In this document: positions 33,662 to 40,485 of the stretch, piece by piece
Layout: every line of letters begins with the position of its first letter
How positions within the stretch are numbered: the first letter of the stretch is position 1
From: Rhodocyclaceae bacterium UBA1310
GTDB lineage: Bacteria > Pseudomonadota > Gammaproteobacteria > Burkholderiales > Rhodocyclaceae
Direction: 5' to 3'
Length of the DNA stretch: 42,280 nt
Assembly: GCA_002307175.1 (NCBI GenBank)
Contig: DBTS01000080.1
Coordinates: 22,692-64,971 of the forward strand
Translations under genes and position numbers: made by a program
The notes under the pieces: generated by a model
Databases searched by the model: none
Told to the model about the DNA's origin: nothing
Seen by the model: only the letters and a program-made list of their open reading frames with translations

Positions 33662-34240
33662 ATGCTGAAGGTTCTGGTTATTGATGAGATCCAGGAACGC
33701 GCGCTGGAAATATGCGAGGGCCTGACGCGCGCCGGCCATATGGTTGCGGCAGTACTGGCCGACGCTTTCGAGCTGCACGACAAGGTGCGCCAGCTGGAGC
33801 CTGACGTCATTCTCATCAATACCGATTCCCCCAGCCGCGACACGCTGGAGAATCTGGCAGTGCTTGATCAGCACATGCCACGCCCCATTCTGATGTTCGC
33901 CGAAGACAGCACCGACGATGCCATCCGCCAGGCGATGCGCGCAGGGGTTTCGTCGTATGTCATCGACGGCCTCTCGCCCGCCCGCCTGGAACCCCTGCTC
34001 AAGGTAGCCACTGCCCGTTTCGAGGAGTACCGCAATCTGCGCCAGGAACGCGACGACGCACAGCGCAAGCTTGCCGAACGAACCCAGATCGACCGCGCCA
34101 AGGCCATCCTGATGAAGACCCGCCAGCTCAGCGAAGAAGAAGCCTATGCCACGCTGCGCAAAATGGCCATGGAGCGCAGCAAGCGAATCGGCGAGGTGGC
34201 AGCCCAGATCATTGCCGCCGCAGAGCTTCTCCTGGGATAA
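33662..34240 (+). CDS. nasT: NasT-like response regulator with RNA-binding ANTAR domain
   Basis: A 192-residue antitermination regulator. Residues 1-120 form a receiver-like domain; the ANTAR domain (about 128-190) has the conserved RAKAILMKTRQLSEEEAY and the Ala/Arg helix that binds hairpin RNA. In the receiver the position of the phosphorylated Asp is Asn53 (ILINTDSP), so it is probably not controlled by phosphorylation. NasT proteins are held inactive by NasS until nitrate or nitrite binds NasS. No nasS gene is adjacent. The target, two hexaloop hairpins and a terminator, lies directly downstream before nrtA, so it very likely controls this locus. Confidence 0.88.
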   Translation: MLKVLVIDEIQERALEICEGLTRAGHMVAAVLADAFELHDKVRQLEPDVILINTDSPSRDTLENLAVLDQHMPRPILMFAEDSTDDAIRQAMRAGVSSYVIDGLSPARLEPLLKVATARFEEYRNLRQERDDAQRKLAERTQIDRAKAILMKTRQLSEEEAYATLRKMAMERSKRIGEVAAQIIAAAELLLG

Positions 34241-34262
34241 AGCCATTCATTAAGTGAGGTTT

Positions 34263-34276
34263 TTGATCTACATCAA
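34263..34276. promoter_or_regulatory. FNR/CRP-type palindrome
   Basis: TTGATCTACATCAA is an exact TTGAT-N4-ATCAA palindrome, the consensus of FNR/ANR-type oxygen regulators. It overlaps an NtrC-like site, so it may be a coincidence of that sequence or a second level of control. Confidence 0.5.
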
Positions 34277-34315
34277 ATTGGTGCATCCAACACAATTTCA
34301 GCACTGTTGTGAAGC
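34269..34315 (+). promoter_or_regulatory. Two NtrC-like enhancer sites
   Basis: Site 1: TACATCA-AAT-TGGTGCA (34269-34285), with seven of seven and five of seven matches to TGCACCA-N3-TGGTGCA. Site 2: GCACT-GTTG-TGAAGC (34301-34315), weaker. Their centres are about 31 bases apart, close to three helical turns. Both lie about 105-150 bases before the predicted transcription start, as expected for sigma-54 activators. Confidence 0.6.
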
Positions 34316-34393
34316 AAGTCCTTCACTATTTTTCTGGTTAAAAAACGCTCTATTGAGCGGCATAGCCCGAACCTGCCGGGATATTCAGCTATC

Positions 34394-34409
34394 TGGCACG
34401 ACATTCGCT
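34394..34409 (+). promoter_or_regulatory. Sigma-54 promoter of the nrt-nir-nas operon
   Basis: TGGCACG-ACAT-TCGCT matches TGGCACG-N4-TTGCW with one mismatch, and the invariant GG (34395-34396) and GC (34407-34408) have the correct spacing. The transcription start is predicted near 34419-34420, just before the first leader hairpin. Confidence 0.78.
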
Positions 34410-34423
34410 TAATAAAAACGAGA

Positions 34424-34461
34424 GCGAGCCAATGGCGGTTTGCGTAAGGACAACGGCGTCC
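34424..34461 (+). promoter_or_regulatory. ANTAR-target antiterminator: two hexaloop hairpins
   Basis: Hairpin P1 (34424-34443) is GCGAGCC-AATGGC-GGTTTGC, counting G-U pairs. Hairpin P2 (34448-34461) is GGAC-AACGGC-GTCC. Both loops have six bases with A at position 1 and G at position 4, the published ANTAR recognition rule, and they are separated by four bases. P2 shares bases 34453-34461 with the 5' arm of the terminator, so P2 and the terminator cannot form together. This is the standard NasT/NasR-type antitermination layout. Confidence 0.9.
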
Positions 34462-34512
34462 AGCACTTTTCTGTTCCAGCGAACAGGAGTGCTGTGACGC
34501 CGTTTTTGTTTT
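34453..34512 (+). terminator. Leader attenuator terminator upstream of nrtA
   Basis: A long stem in three blocks: ACGGCGTC/GACGCCGT (34453-34460 with 34496-34503), CAGCACT/AGTGCTG, and CTGTTC/GAACAG around loop CAGC. TTTTTGTTTT follows. It stands 62 bases before the nrtA start and would stop transcription unless the P2 hairpin is stabilised by the ANTAR protein. Confidence 0.93.
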
Positions 34513-34573
34513 GGGTTTTTGGATTCTTGCCTACACAGTCAGCCACCACTATCCGTATCCCCAGGAGAGATTC

Positions 34574-35827
34574 ATGACGGAGAAATCAGATGCCAATTTC
34601 GATCGACGCAAATTCCTCAAGGCGGGTGCTGCCATGACCGGCGCCGCTGCAGCGGGGGCCTTGCTCCCCCAGTCCGTATGGGCCGCCGGCAGCGACAAAC
34701 CGGAACTGGCGGAAGTCACCATCGGCTTCATCGCCCTGACCGACTGTGCTTCCGTCGTGATGGCCAGCGTAATGGGGCTGGACAAGAAGTACGGCATCAA
34801 ATTCAACCTCAGCAAGGAAGCCTCATGGGCTGGCGTGCGCGACAAGCTCGTGAATGGCGAGCTGCATGCTGCCCATGTGCTCTATGGCCTGGTCTACGGG
34901 GTAAACATGGGCATCGGCGGGCCAAAGAAGGATATGGCCATCCTCATGACGCTCAACAACAATGGCCAGGCCATCACGCTTTCCAATGACATGCGCGACA
35001 AGGGCGCCATTGATGGCCCGGCACTCGCCAAACTGATTGCCAAAAAAGGCAAGGAATACACCTTCGCCCAGACCTTCCCGACCGGTACCCACGCGATGTG
35101 GCTGTACTACTGGCTTGCCACCTACGGCGTGAATCCGCTCACCGATGTGAAAACCATCGTTGTGCCGCCCCCGCAGATGGTCGCCAACATGCGCGTGGGC
35201 AACATGGATGGCTGCAGCGTGGGCGAACCCTGGAACCAGCGCGCCATCATCGACAAGGTGGGCTTCACTGCCACGACCTCGCAGGACATCTGGCCCGACC
35301 ATCCGGAAAAAGTACTCGGCACCACGGCGGATTTCGTGGCGAAATATCCGAACACGGCACGCGCCATGATCTGCGCGATCCTCGAAGCCTCGATGTGGAT
35401 CGACGCCAGTGCGGTCAACCGCAGCAAGACGGCCGAAACCATCGCCGCCAAGGCCTACGTCAATACCGATATCGATGTGATCCGCAGTCGCATGATCGGC
35501 CAGTATGAGAATGGGCTGGGCAAAAGTTGGTCGGAAAAGAACTACATGAAGTTCTACAACGATGGCGCGGTCAACTTCCCCTATCTCTCCGATGGCATGT
35601 GGTTTCTCACACAGCACAAGCGCTGGGGGCTACTCAAGGGCGAAGTTGACTATGCCGGCGTGGCCAAAAAAATCAACCGCATCGATCTCTACAAACAGGC
35701 GGCCGCTATCGTCAAGGCCCCCTTGCCCAAATCCGATCTGCGCACGTCAAAACTCATTGACGGCACGGTATGGGACGGTAAGGACCCGGCCCATTACGCC
35801 GCCGGTTTCAAGATCAAGGCGGCCTGA
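34574..35827 (+). CDS. nrtA: Nitrate ABC transporter, periplasmic substrate-binding protein
   Basis: A 417-residue binding protein of the NrtA/CynTX-like family. It has a Tat signal, DRRKFLK at 10-16, a hydrophobic Ala/Gly-rich stretch and a likely cleavage after VWAA near residue 38; the translocase genes are in this window. The mature part has EVTIGFIALTDCASVVMA and the TFPTGTHAMWLYYWLA and MDGCSVGEPWNQRA stretches that form the nitrate pocket in relatives. It differs from NasS sensors by its export signal. CAGGAGAG precedes the ATG; the frame is open upstream through the leader but not used. First gene of the operon. Confidence 0.93.
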   Translation: MTEKSDANFDRRKFLKAGAAMTGAAAAGALLPQSVWAAGSDKPELAEVTIGFIALTDCASVVMASVMGLDKKYGIKFNLSKEASWAGVRDKLVNGELHAAHVLYGLVYGVNMGIGGPKKDMAILMTLNNNGQAITLSNDMRDKGAIDGPALAKLIAKKGKEYTFAQTFPTGTHAMWLYYWLATYGVNPLTDVKTIVVPPPQMVANMRVGNMDGCSVGEPWNQRAIIDKVGFTATTSQDIWPDHPEKVLGTTADFVAKYPNTARAMICAILEASMWIDASAVNRSKTAETIAAKAYVNTDIDVIRSRMIGQYENGLGKSWSEKNYMKFYNDGAVNFPYLSDGMWFLTQHKRWGLLKGEVDYAGVAKKINRIDLYKQAAAIVKAPLPKSDLRTSKLIDGTVWDGKDPAHYAAGFKIKAA

Positions 35828-35836
35828 TAGACCACA

Positions 35837-35855
35837 CCGGGCGCACTGCGCCCGG
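35837..35855 (+). other. Intercistronic stem-loop between nrtA and nrtB
   Basis: CCGGGCGC-ACT-GCGCCCGG, eight GC-rich pairs with a three-base loop and no T run, in the 45-base gap. This is the usual place of an mRNA-stabilising hairpin that gives binding protein in excess over the permease. Confidence 0.65.
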
Positions 35856-35872
35856 CAACCGGAGCACGCACC

Positions 35873-36787
35873 ATGAGCACGCTACCCCTAACTCCCGCCA
35901 CTGAGACTTCGCCCACCATGGCGCCCCCCTCACCGCAGAGTGCCTCCATGAGCCAACCCAGCAAGCTTGCCCCTGCCCCCCAGGCCAGCCCGTCCGGCGA
36001 CAGGCTTCGCCATGTTATCCGCCAGATCCTCCAGGCATTCATCCCGCCACTCTGCGGATTCGGCCTGCTGCTTGCCATCTGGGCCATCATCGCCATGACC
36101 AACAAGAGCATTCCTGGCCCCATCGCTGTGTGGCATTCTGCGGTGCCCCTATTCAGCGATCCATTCTATTCGAATGGCCCGAATGACCAGGGCATTGGCT
36201 GGAACATTCTCTCTTCGCTGCGCCGCGTGGGGCTTGGCTTCGGCTTTGCCGCGCTGGTTGGCATTCCGGCCGGATTTCTGCTGGGACGCTTCAATTTCCT
36301 GAACCGCGCTTTGGACCCGGTGATCGCGCTGTTGCGCCCAGTGTCTCCGCTGGCCTGGCTGCCCATCGGCCTGCTGGTGTTCAAGCGTGCCGACCCGGCG
36401 GCAACGTGGACGATCTTCATCTGCTCGATCTGGCCGATGATCCTCAATACCGCCCAGGGGGTACGCCGCGTACCGCAGGATTACATGAACGTAGCCCGCG
36501 TGCTAAACCTCTCGGAGATGAAGATCATCACCAAGATCCTCTTTCCTTCGGTGCTGCCCTACATGCTCACCGGCATCCGGCTCTCCATCGGCACGGCATG
36601 GCTGGTGATCGTGGCCGCGGAAATGCTCACGGGCGGCGTCGGCATCGGTTTCTGGGTGTGGGACGAATGGAACAACATGAATGTGCAGCACATCATCATC
36701 GCGATCTTCGTTATCGGCCTGATCGGCCTGCTGCTCGAACAGGTGCTGCTGCTGATCGCACGCCGCTTCAGTTTCGAGACCGAGTAA
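35873..36787 (+). CDS. nrtB: Nitrate ABC transporter, permease
   Basis: A 304-residue inner-membrane permease of the BPD-transport type with six hydrophobic segments after a Ser/Pro/Thr-rich N-tail of about 60 residues. The cytoplasmic EAA loop is seen as NLSEMKIITKILFPSVLPYM (about 210-230). RPVSPLAWLPIGLLVFKRAD is characteristic of the NrtB/SsuC/TauC group. It pairs with the ATPase encoded next. GGAG is placed eight bases before the start. Confidence 0.92.
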   Translation: MSTLPLTPATETSPTMAPPSPQSASMSQPSKLAPAPQASPSGDRLRHVIRQILQAFIPPLCGFGLLLAIWAIIAMTNKSIPGPIAVWHSAVPLFSDPFYSNGPNDQGIGWNILSSLRRVGLGFGFAALVGIPAGFLLGRFNFLNRALDPVIALLRPVSPLAWLPIGLLVFKRADPAATWTIFICSIWPMILNTAQGVRRVPQDYMNVARVLNLSEMKIITKILFPSVLPYMLTGIRLSIGTAWLVIVAAEMLTGGVGIGFWVWDEWNNMNVQHIIIAIFVIGLIGLLLEQVLLLIARRFSFETE

Positions 36788-36804
36788 TCCCTCCGGAGGC
36801 CCTT

Positions 36805-37596
36805 ATGAAAACGCTGGTTCAAATTGAAAATGTCGGCATGCGTTTCGAAACGCGCAAAGGCTCCTTCGATGCACTGCGCGACATCAATCTGCAGATCAAC
36901 GAAGGTGAAGTGGTCTCCCTGATCGGCCACTCCGGCTGTGGCAAATCCACGCTGCTCAACCTGATTGCCGGGCTGACACTACCCACCGCGGGCGGCCTGA
37001 TCTGCAACGGGCGCGAAATCTCAGGCCCCGGCCCTGACCGTGCCGTGGTGTTCCAGAACCACTCGCTACTGCCGTGGCTGAGCTGCTTCGAGAATGTTTA
37101 CCTGGGAGTGGAACGGGTATTCGGAGCCAGAGAAAACAAGGCCAGACTGCGCGAACGCACACAGGCAGCGCTGGAAATGGTGCACATGGCACATGCCGCA
37201 AACAAACTGCCCGGCGAAGTCTCGGGTGGCATGAAACAGCGCGTGGGCATCGCACGGGCCTTTGCGATGGAACCGAAGATTCTGCTGATGGATGAACCTT
37301 TCGGCGCACTTGATGCACTCACCCGTGCCGCGCTGCAGGATGAACTCATCGGCGTGATGGAGAAAACCGGCGCGACTGTGGTGATGGTGACGCACGACGT
37401 GGATGAGGCGGTGCTGCTCTCCGACCGCGTGGTGATGATGACCAACGGCCCGGCCGCCACGATTGGCGAGATTCTGCCAGTGCCGCTGGCCAAGCCGCGC
37501 AACCGTCTGGCCCTGGCCAGCGATGCGGAATTCATCCGCTGCCGCACCGCGATTCTCGAATTCCTTTACCAGAAACAGATCCGCAAGGCGGCCTGA
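36805..37596 (+). CDS. nrtD: Nitrate ABC transporter, ATP-binding protein
   Basis: A 263-residue ABC ATPase. Walker A is GHSGCGKST (41-49), the Q-loop is in VVFQNHSLLPWLS, the signature is VSGGMKQRVGIAR (about 138-150), Walker B is ILLMDEPFGALD, and the switch His is in VTHDVDEAVLLSD. It is a plain ATPase of NrtD size, without the binding-protein-like C-terminal domain of cyanobacterial NrtC, so one homodimer probably serves the transporter. GGAGG is upstream of ATG 36805; an open extension over nrtB is not used. The nirB gene starts two bases after its stop. Confidence 0.9.
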   Translation: MKTLVQIENVGMRFETRKGSFDALRDINLQINEGEVVSLIGHSGCGKSTLLNLIAGLTLPTAGGLICNGREISGPGPDRAVVFQNHSLLPWLSCFENVYLGVERVFGARENKARLRERTQAALEMVHMAHAANKLPGEVSGGMKQRVGIARAFAMEPKILLMDEPFGALDALTRAALQDELIGVMEKTGATVVMVTHDVDEAVLLSDRVVMMTNGPAATIGEILPVPLAKPRNRLALASDAEFIRCRTAILEFLYQKQIRKAA

Positions 37597-37598
37597 AC

Positions 37599-40049
37599 AT
37601 GGACAAGATGAAACTCGTACTGGTAGGCAATGGCATGGCGGGGGTGCGCACGCTCGAAGAGCTGCTCAAGATCGCCCCGGACATGTATGACATCACCGTA
37701 TTCGGTGCCGAGCCACACCCGAACTACAACCGTATCCTGCTCTCTCCCGTACTGGCTGGGGAAATGACGGTCCAGGACATCATCCTCAACGATCATTCCT
37801 GGTATGCCGACAACGGTATCCGCCTGCACACTGGCAAGCGCATCACCCAGATCGACCGCCGCGCCCGCAAGGTGGTGGCCGAGGATGGTACGGAGGCAGA
37901 ATACGACCGCCTGCTTCTCGCCACGGGCTCGACTCCTTTCATTCTGCCGGTGCCGGGCGCCGACCTGCCGGGCGTGGTGGCCTATCGCGACATCGCGGAT
38001 ACCCAGGCGATGATTGAAGCATCTCAATCGCGCATGCACGCCGTGGTGATCGGCGCCGGGCTGCTCGGTCTGGAGGCAGCCAATGGCCTGATCCTGCGTG
38101 GCATGCAGGTGCACGTCATCCATCTGGCAGAGTGGATCATGGAACGCCAGCTCGACCGCACCGCTGCCGGTCTGCTGCAGAAATCACTCGAAGCCAAGGG
38201 CATGCAGTTCCACATGGGCGCACAGACCGCAGAACTGGTGCGTGGGGAAAGTGGACGGGTGTGTGCGGTGCGCCTGAAGAGTGGTGAATCCATTCCGGCT
38301 GATCTGGTGGTAATGGCTGCCGGCATCCGCCCGAATGCCTCCCTGGCTGAGCAGGCAGGGCTGTATTGCAACCGCGGGGTCGTGGTCAACGACACCCTCC
38401 AGACGTATGACCCCCGCATTTACGCGGTAGGTGAATGCGCCAATCACCGTGGCACAGCCTATGGCCTGGTGGCCCCGCTGTTCGAACAGGCCAAAGTGGC
38501 GGCCAACCATCTGGCCATGTATGGCATCGGCCGCTATCTGGGCTCGGTGACAAGCACCAAGCTCAAGGTCACCGGCATCGACGTGTTCTCCGCCGGGAAT
38601 TTCTCCGGTGGCGAAGGCTGCGAGGATCTCATCCTCTCGGACCCCGGCATCGGCGTCTACAAACGTGTTGTACTCAAAGACGACCATATCGTCGGCGCCG
38701 TGATGATCGGCGACACGGCGGACGGGCCACGCATGTTCCAGATGATCCGCGACAACCAGAATGTTGCCGAGATCCGCGACCACCTGCTGTTTGGCAACAG
38801 CAATCTTGGCGATGTCGGCCACAAGGGGGAGAACCAGGCAGCCAAGCTGCCCGACTCCACCGAGATCTGCGGCTGCAACGGTGTGTGCAAAGGCACCATC
38901 GTCAAGACCATCAAGGAAAAGGGCTTGTTCACGCTCGAAGAAGTTCGCAAGCACACCAAGGCTTCCAGCTCCTGTGGCTCCTGCACCGGGCTGGTCGAGC
39001 AGATTCTTGCCTCCTGCGTGGGCGGTGCCTATACACCGGCTGATTCGACCACCAAACCGGTCTGCGCCTGCACCGAGCATGCGCATGGCGAAGTCCGCAA
39101 GGCAATCCGCGAACAGCACCTCACGAGCATGCCGGCAGTGATGCAGACGCTCGGCTGGAAGACCCCGGATGGCTGCGCCACCTGCCGCCCGGCACTCAAC
39201 TACTACCTGATCTCCACCTGGCCGCATGAAGCACAGGATGATCCGCAATCCCGTTTCGTGAATGAGCGCGCTCACGCCAACATCCAGAAGGATGGCAGCT
39301 ATTCGGTGGTGCCACGCATGTGGGGCGGGCTGACCACCCCGGCAGAATTGCGCGCAATTGCCGATGCAGCCGAGAAATACCAGGTGCCGACGATCAAGGT
39401 GACCGGTGGGCAGCGCATCGATCTGCTTGGTGTGAAGAAAACCGATCTGCCGAAAATCTGGGCGGATTTCGCCGATGCCGGAATGGTCTCTGGCCACGCC
39501 TACGGCAAGAGCCTGCGCACCGTGAAGACCTGCGTGGGGGCCGAGCACTGCCGCTTTGGCACCCAGCGCTCGATGGAGATGGGCGTGAAGCTTGAGAAAA
39601 TGCTCTTCGGCATGTGGAGCCCGCACAAGGTGAAACTCGCTGTATCAGGCTGCCCGCGCAACTGCGCAGAGGCCGGCATCAAGGATGTGGGCGTGATCGG
39701 GGTGGATTCGGGCTATGAACTGTATGTGGCCGGCAATGGCGGGATCAAAACCGAAGTGGCGGAATTTTTCTGCAAGGTGGGGAGCGACGAGGAAGTCATG
39801 GAGTATTCCGGTGCCTTCCTGCAGCTTTACCGCGAAGAAGGCTACTACCTTGAGCGCACCGTGCATTTTGTACACAGAGTCGGCCTCGACTATGTCAAGA
39901 GCAAGGTCGTGGAAGATGGTGCAAACCGCAAGGCGCTCTTTGAACGCCTGCTGTTTGCCCTACAGGACTACAAGGACCCCTGGGCCGAACGCGGTGTTCG
40001 CGATGGCGAGGCAGGGCTGCGCGCCGCTTTTGAAAACATTCCTGCCTAG
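37599..40049 (+). CDS. nirB: NADH-dependent nitrite reductase, large subunit
   Basis: An 816-residue assimilatory-type nitrite reductase that reduces nitrite to ammonium. The FAD motif is LVGNGMAGVRTLEE (about 8-21). The NAD motif is VVIGAGLLGLEAANGL (about 148-163). A BFD-type [2Fe-2S] domain has CGCNGVC...CGSC (about 424-465) and a second Cys-rich block with CATC follows. The sulfite/nitrite reductase half binds siroheme-4Fe4S by CVGAEHCRFG (about 644) and SGCPRNCAEA (about 683). All four cluster cysteines are present. Length is close to that of E. coli NirB. It is followed by a 27-codon frame and nirD. Confidence 0.96.
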   Translation: MDKMKLVLVGNGMAGVRTLEELLKIAPDMYDITVFGAEPHPNYNRILLSPVLAGEMTVQDIILNDHSWYADNGIRLHTGKRITQIDRRARKVVAEDGTEAEYDRLLLATGSTPFILPVPGADLPGVVAYRDIADTQAMIEASQSRMHAVVIGAGLLGLEAANGLILRGMQVHVIHLAEWIMERQLDRTAAGLLQKSLEAKGMQFHMGAQTAELVRGESGRVCAVRLKSGESIPADLVVMAAGIRPNASLAEQAGLYCNRGVVVNDTLQTYDPRIYAVGECANHRGTAYGLVAPLFEQAKVAANHLAMYGIGRYLGSVTSTKLKVTGIDVFSAGNFSGGEGCEDLILSDPGIGVYKRVVLKDDHIVGAVMIGDTADGPRMFQMIRDNQNVAEIRDHLLFGNSNLGDVGHKGENQAAKLPDSTEICGCNGVCKGTIVKTIKEKGLFTLEEVRKHTKASSSCGSCTGLVEQILASCVGGAYTPADSTTKPVCACTEHAHGEVRKAIREQHLTSMPAVMQTLGWKTPDGCATCRPALNYYLISTWPHEAQDDPQSRFVNERAHANIQKDGSYSVVPRMWGGLTTPAELRAIADAAEKYQVPTIKVTGGQRIDLLGVKKTDLPKIWADFADAGMVSGHAYGKSLRTVKTCVGAEHCRFGTQRSMEMGVKLEKMLFGMWSPHKVKLAVSGCPRNCAEAGIKDVGVIGVDSGYELYVAGNGGIKTEVAEFFCKVGSDEEVMEYSGAFLQLYREEGYYLERTVHFVHRVGLDYVKSKVVEDGANRKALFERLLFALQDYKDPWAERGVRDGEAGLRAAFENIPA

Positions 40050-40060
40050 GAGAAAAGCAG

Positions 40061-40144
40061 ATGGGTGATTGGGACGACACGCCAGGCTTCGATGATGAAG
40101 ACACACATTCCTGCAACCCTGTGCACGAAAGACTGAAGCCATGA
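40061..40144 (+). CDS. Small acidic open reading frame (27 aa) between nirB and nirD
   Basis: ATG at 40061 has TAGGAGA eight bases upstream, a better ribosome-binding site than nirD's own. The 27-residue product opens MGDWDDTPGFDDEDTHSC and ends in a basic HERLKP; it has one Cys and ten acidic residues. Its stop TGA overlaps the nirD ATG (ATGA), so ribosomes finishing here would restart on nirD. It may be a real small protein or only a leader for coupling. I know no family for it. Confidence 0.55.
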   Translation: MGDWDDTPGFDDEDTHSCNPVHERLKP

Positions 40145-40452
40145 TCAAATGGAAAAGAATCTGCCCTCTCACAGATATCCCGCAGCGTGGTTCCCGTGTA
40201 GTCAGCGGGCCTGATCATGATGACATCGCAATTTTCAGGAGCGGCGACGACCAGCTCTTCGCGGTACACGACAAATGCCCGCACAAAGGTGGCCCACTCT
40301 CGCAGGGAATCGTGCACGGCCATCAGGTGACCTGCCCGCTGCACTCGTGGAAGATCGAACTCACCAGCGGCAATGCGGTGGCTCCGGACGTGGGCTGCAC
40401 GCAGCCCTTCGCGGTCAGGCTTGAGGATGGCGTGGTCTGGCTTGCCATCTGA
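40141..40452 (+). CDS. nirD: Nitrite reductase small subunit with intact Rieske motif
   Basis: A 103-residue Rieske-fold protein. CPHKGG (Cys46, His48) and CPLHSW (Cys65, His68) give the full Rieske [2Fe-2S] ligand set, as in Bacillus NasE and unlike E. coli NirD, which has lost it. It pairs with NirB and probably helps electron transfer to the siroheme. The start overlaps the stop of the 27-codon frame by four bases. The nasA gene begins 33 bases later. Confidence 0.93.
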   Translation: MIKWKRICPLTDIPQRGSRVVSGPDHDDIAIFRSGDDQLFAVHDKCPHKGGPLSQGIVHGHQVTCPLHSWKIELTSGNAVAPDVGCTQPFAVRLEDGVVWLAI

Positions 40453-40485
40453 CGCCCTCATCTGAACAATATACCCGGAGCCACC

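Noticed and set aside
34300..34390. Further hexaloop hairpins (GTGAAG-CAAGTC-CTTCAC, CGCT-CTATTG-AGCG, GATA-TTCAGC-TATC) as ANTAR targets
   Set aside because: Their loops lack A at position 1, and they lie upstream of the predicted sigma-54 start, so they would not be in the leader RNA. They could matter only if another promoter exists upstream.
38184..39626. 480-codon open frame antisense to nirB
   Set aside because: It is fully inside nirB, which has all its cofactor motifs. The translation is His/Arg/Ala-rich without family features, as expected for the complement of a high-GC3 gene.
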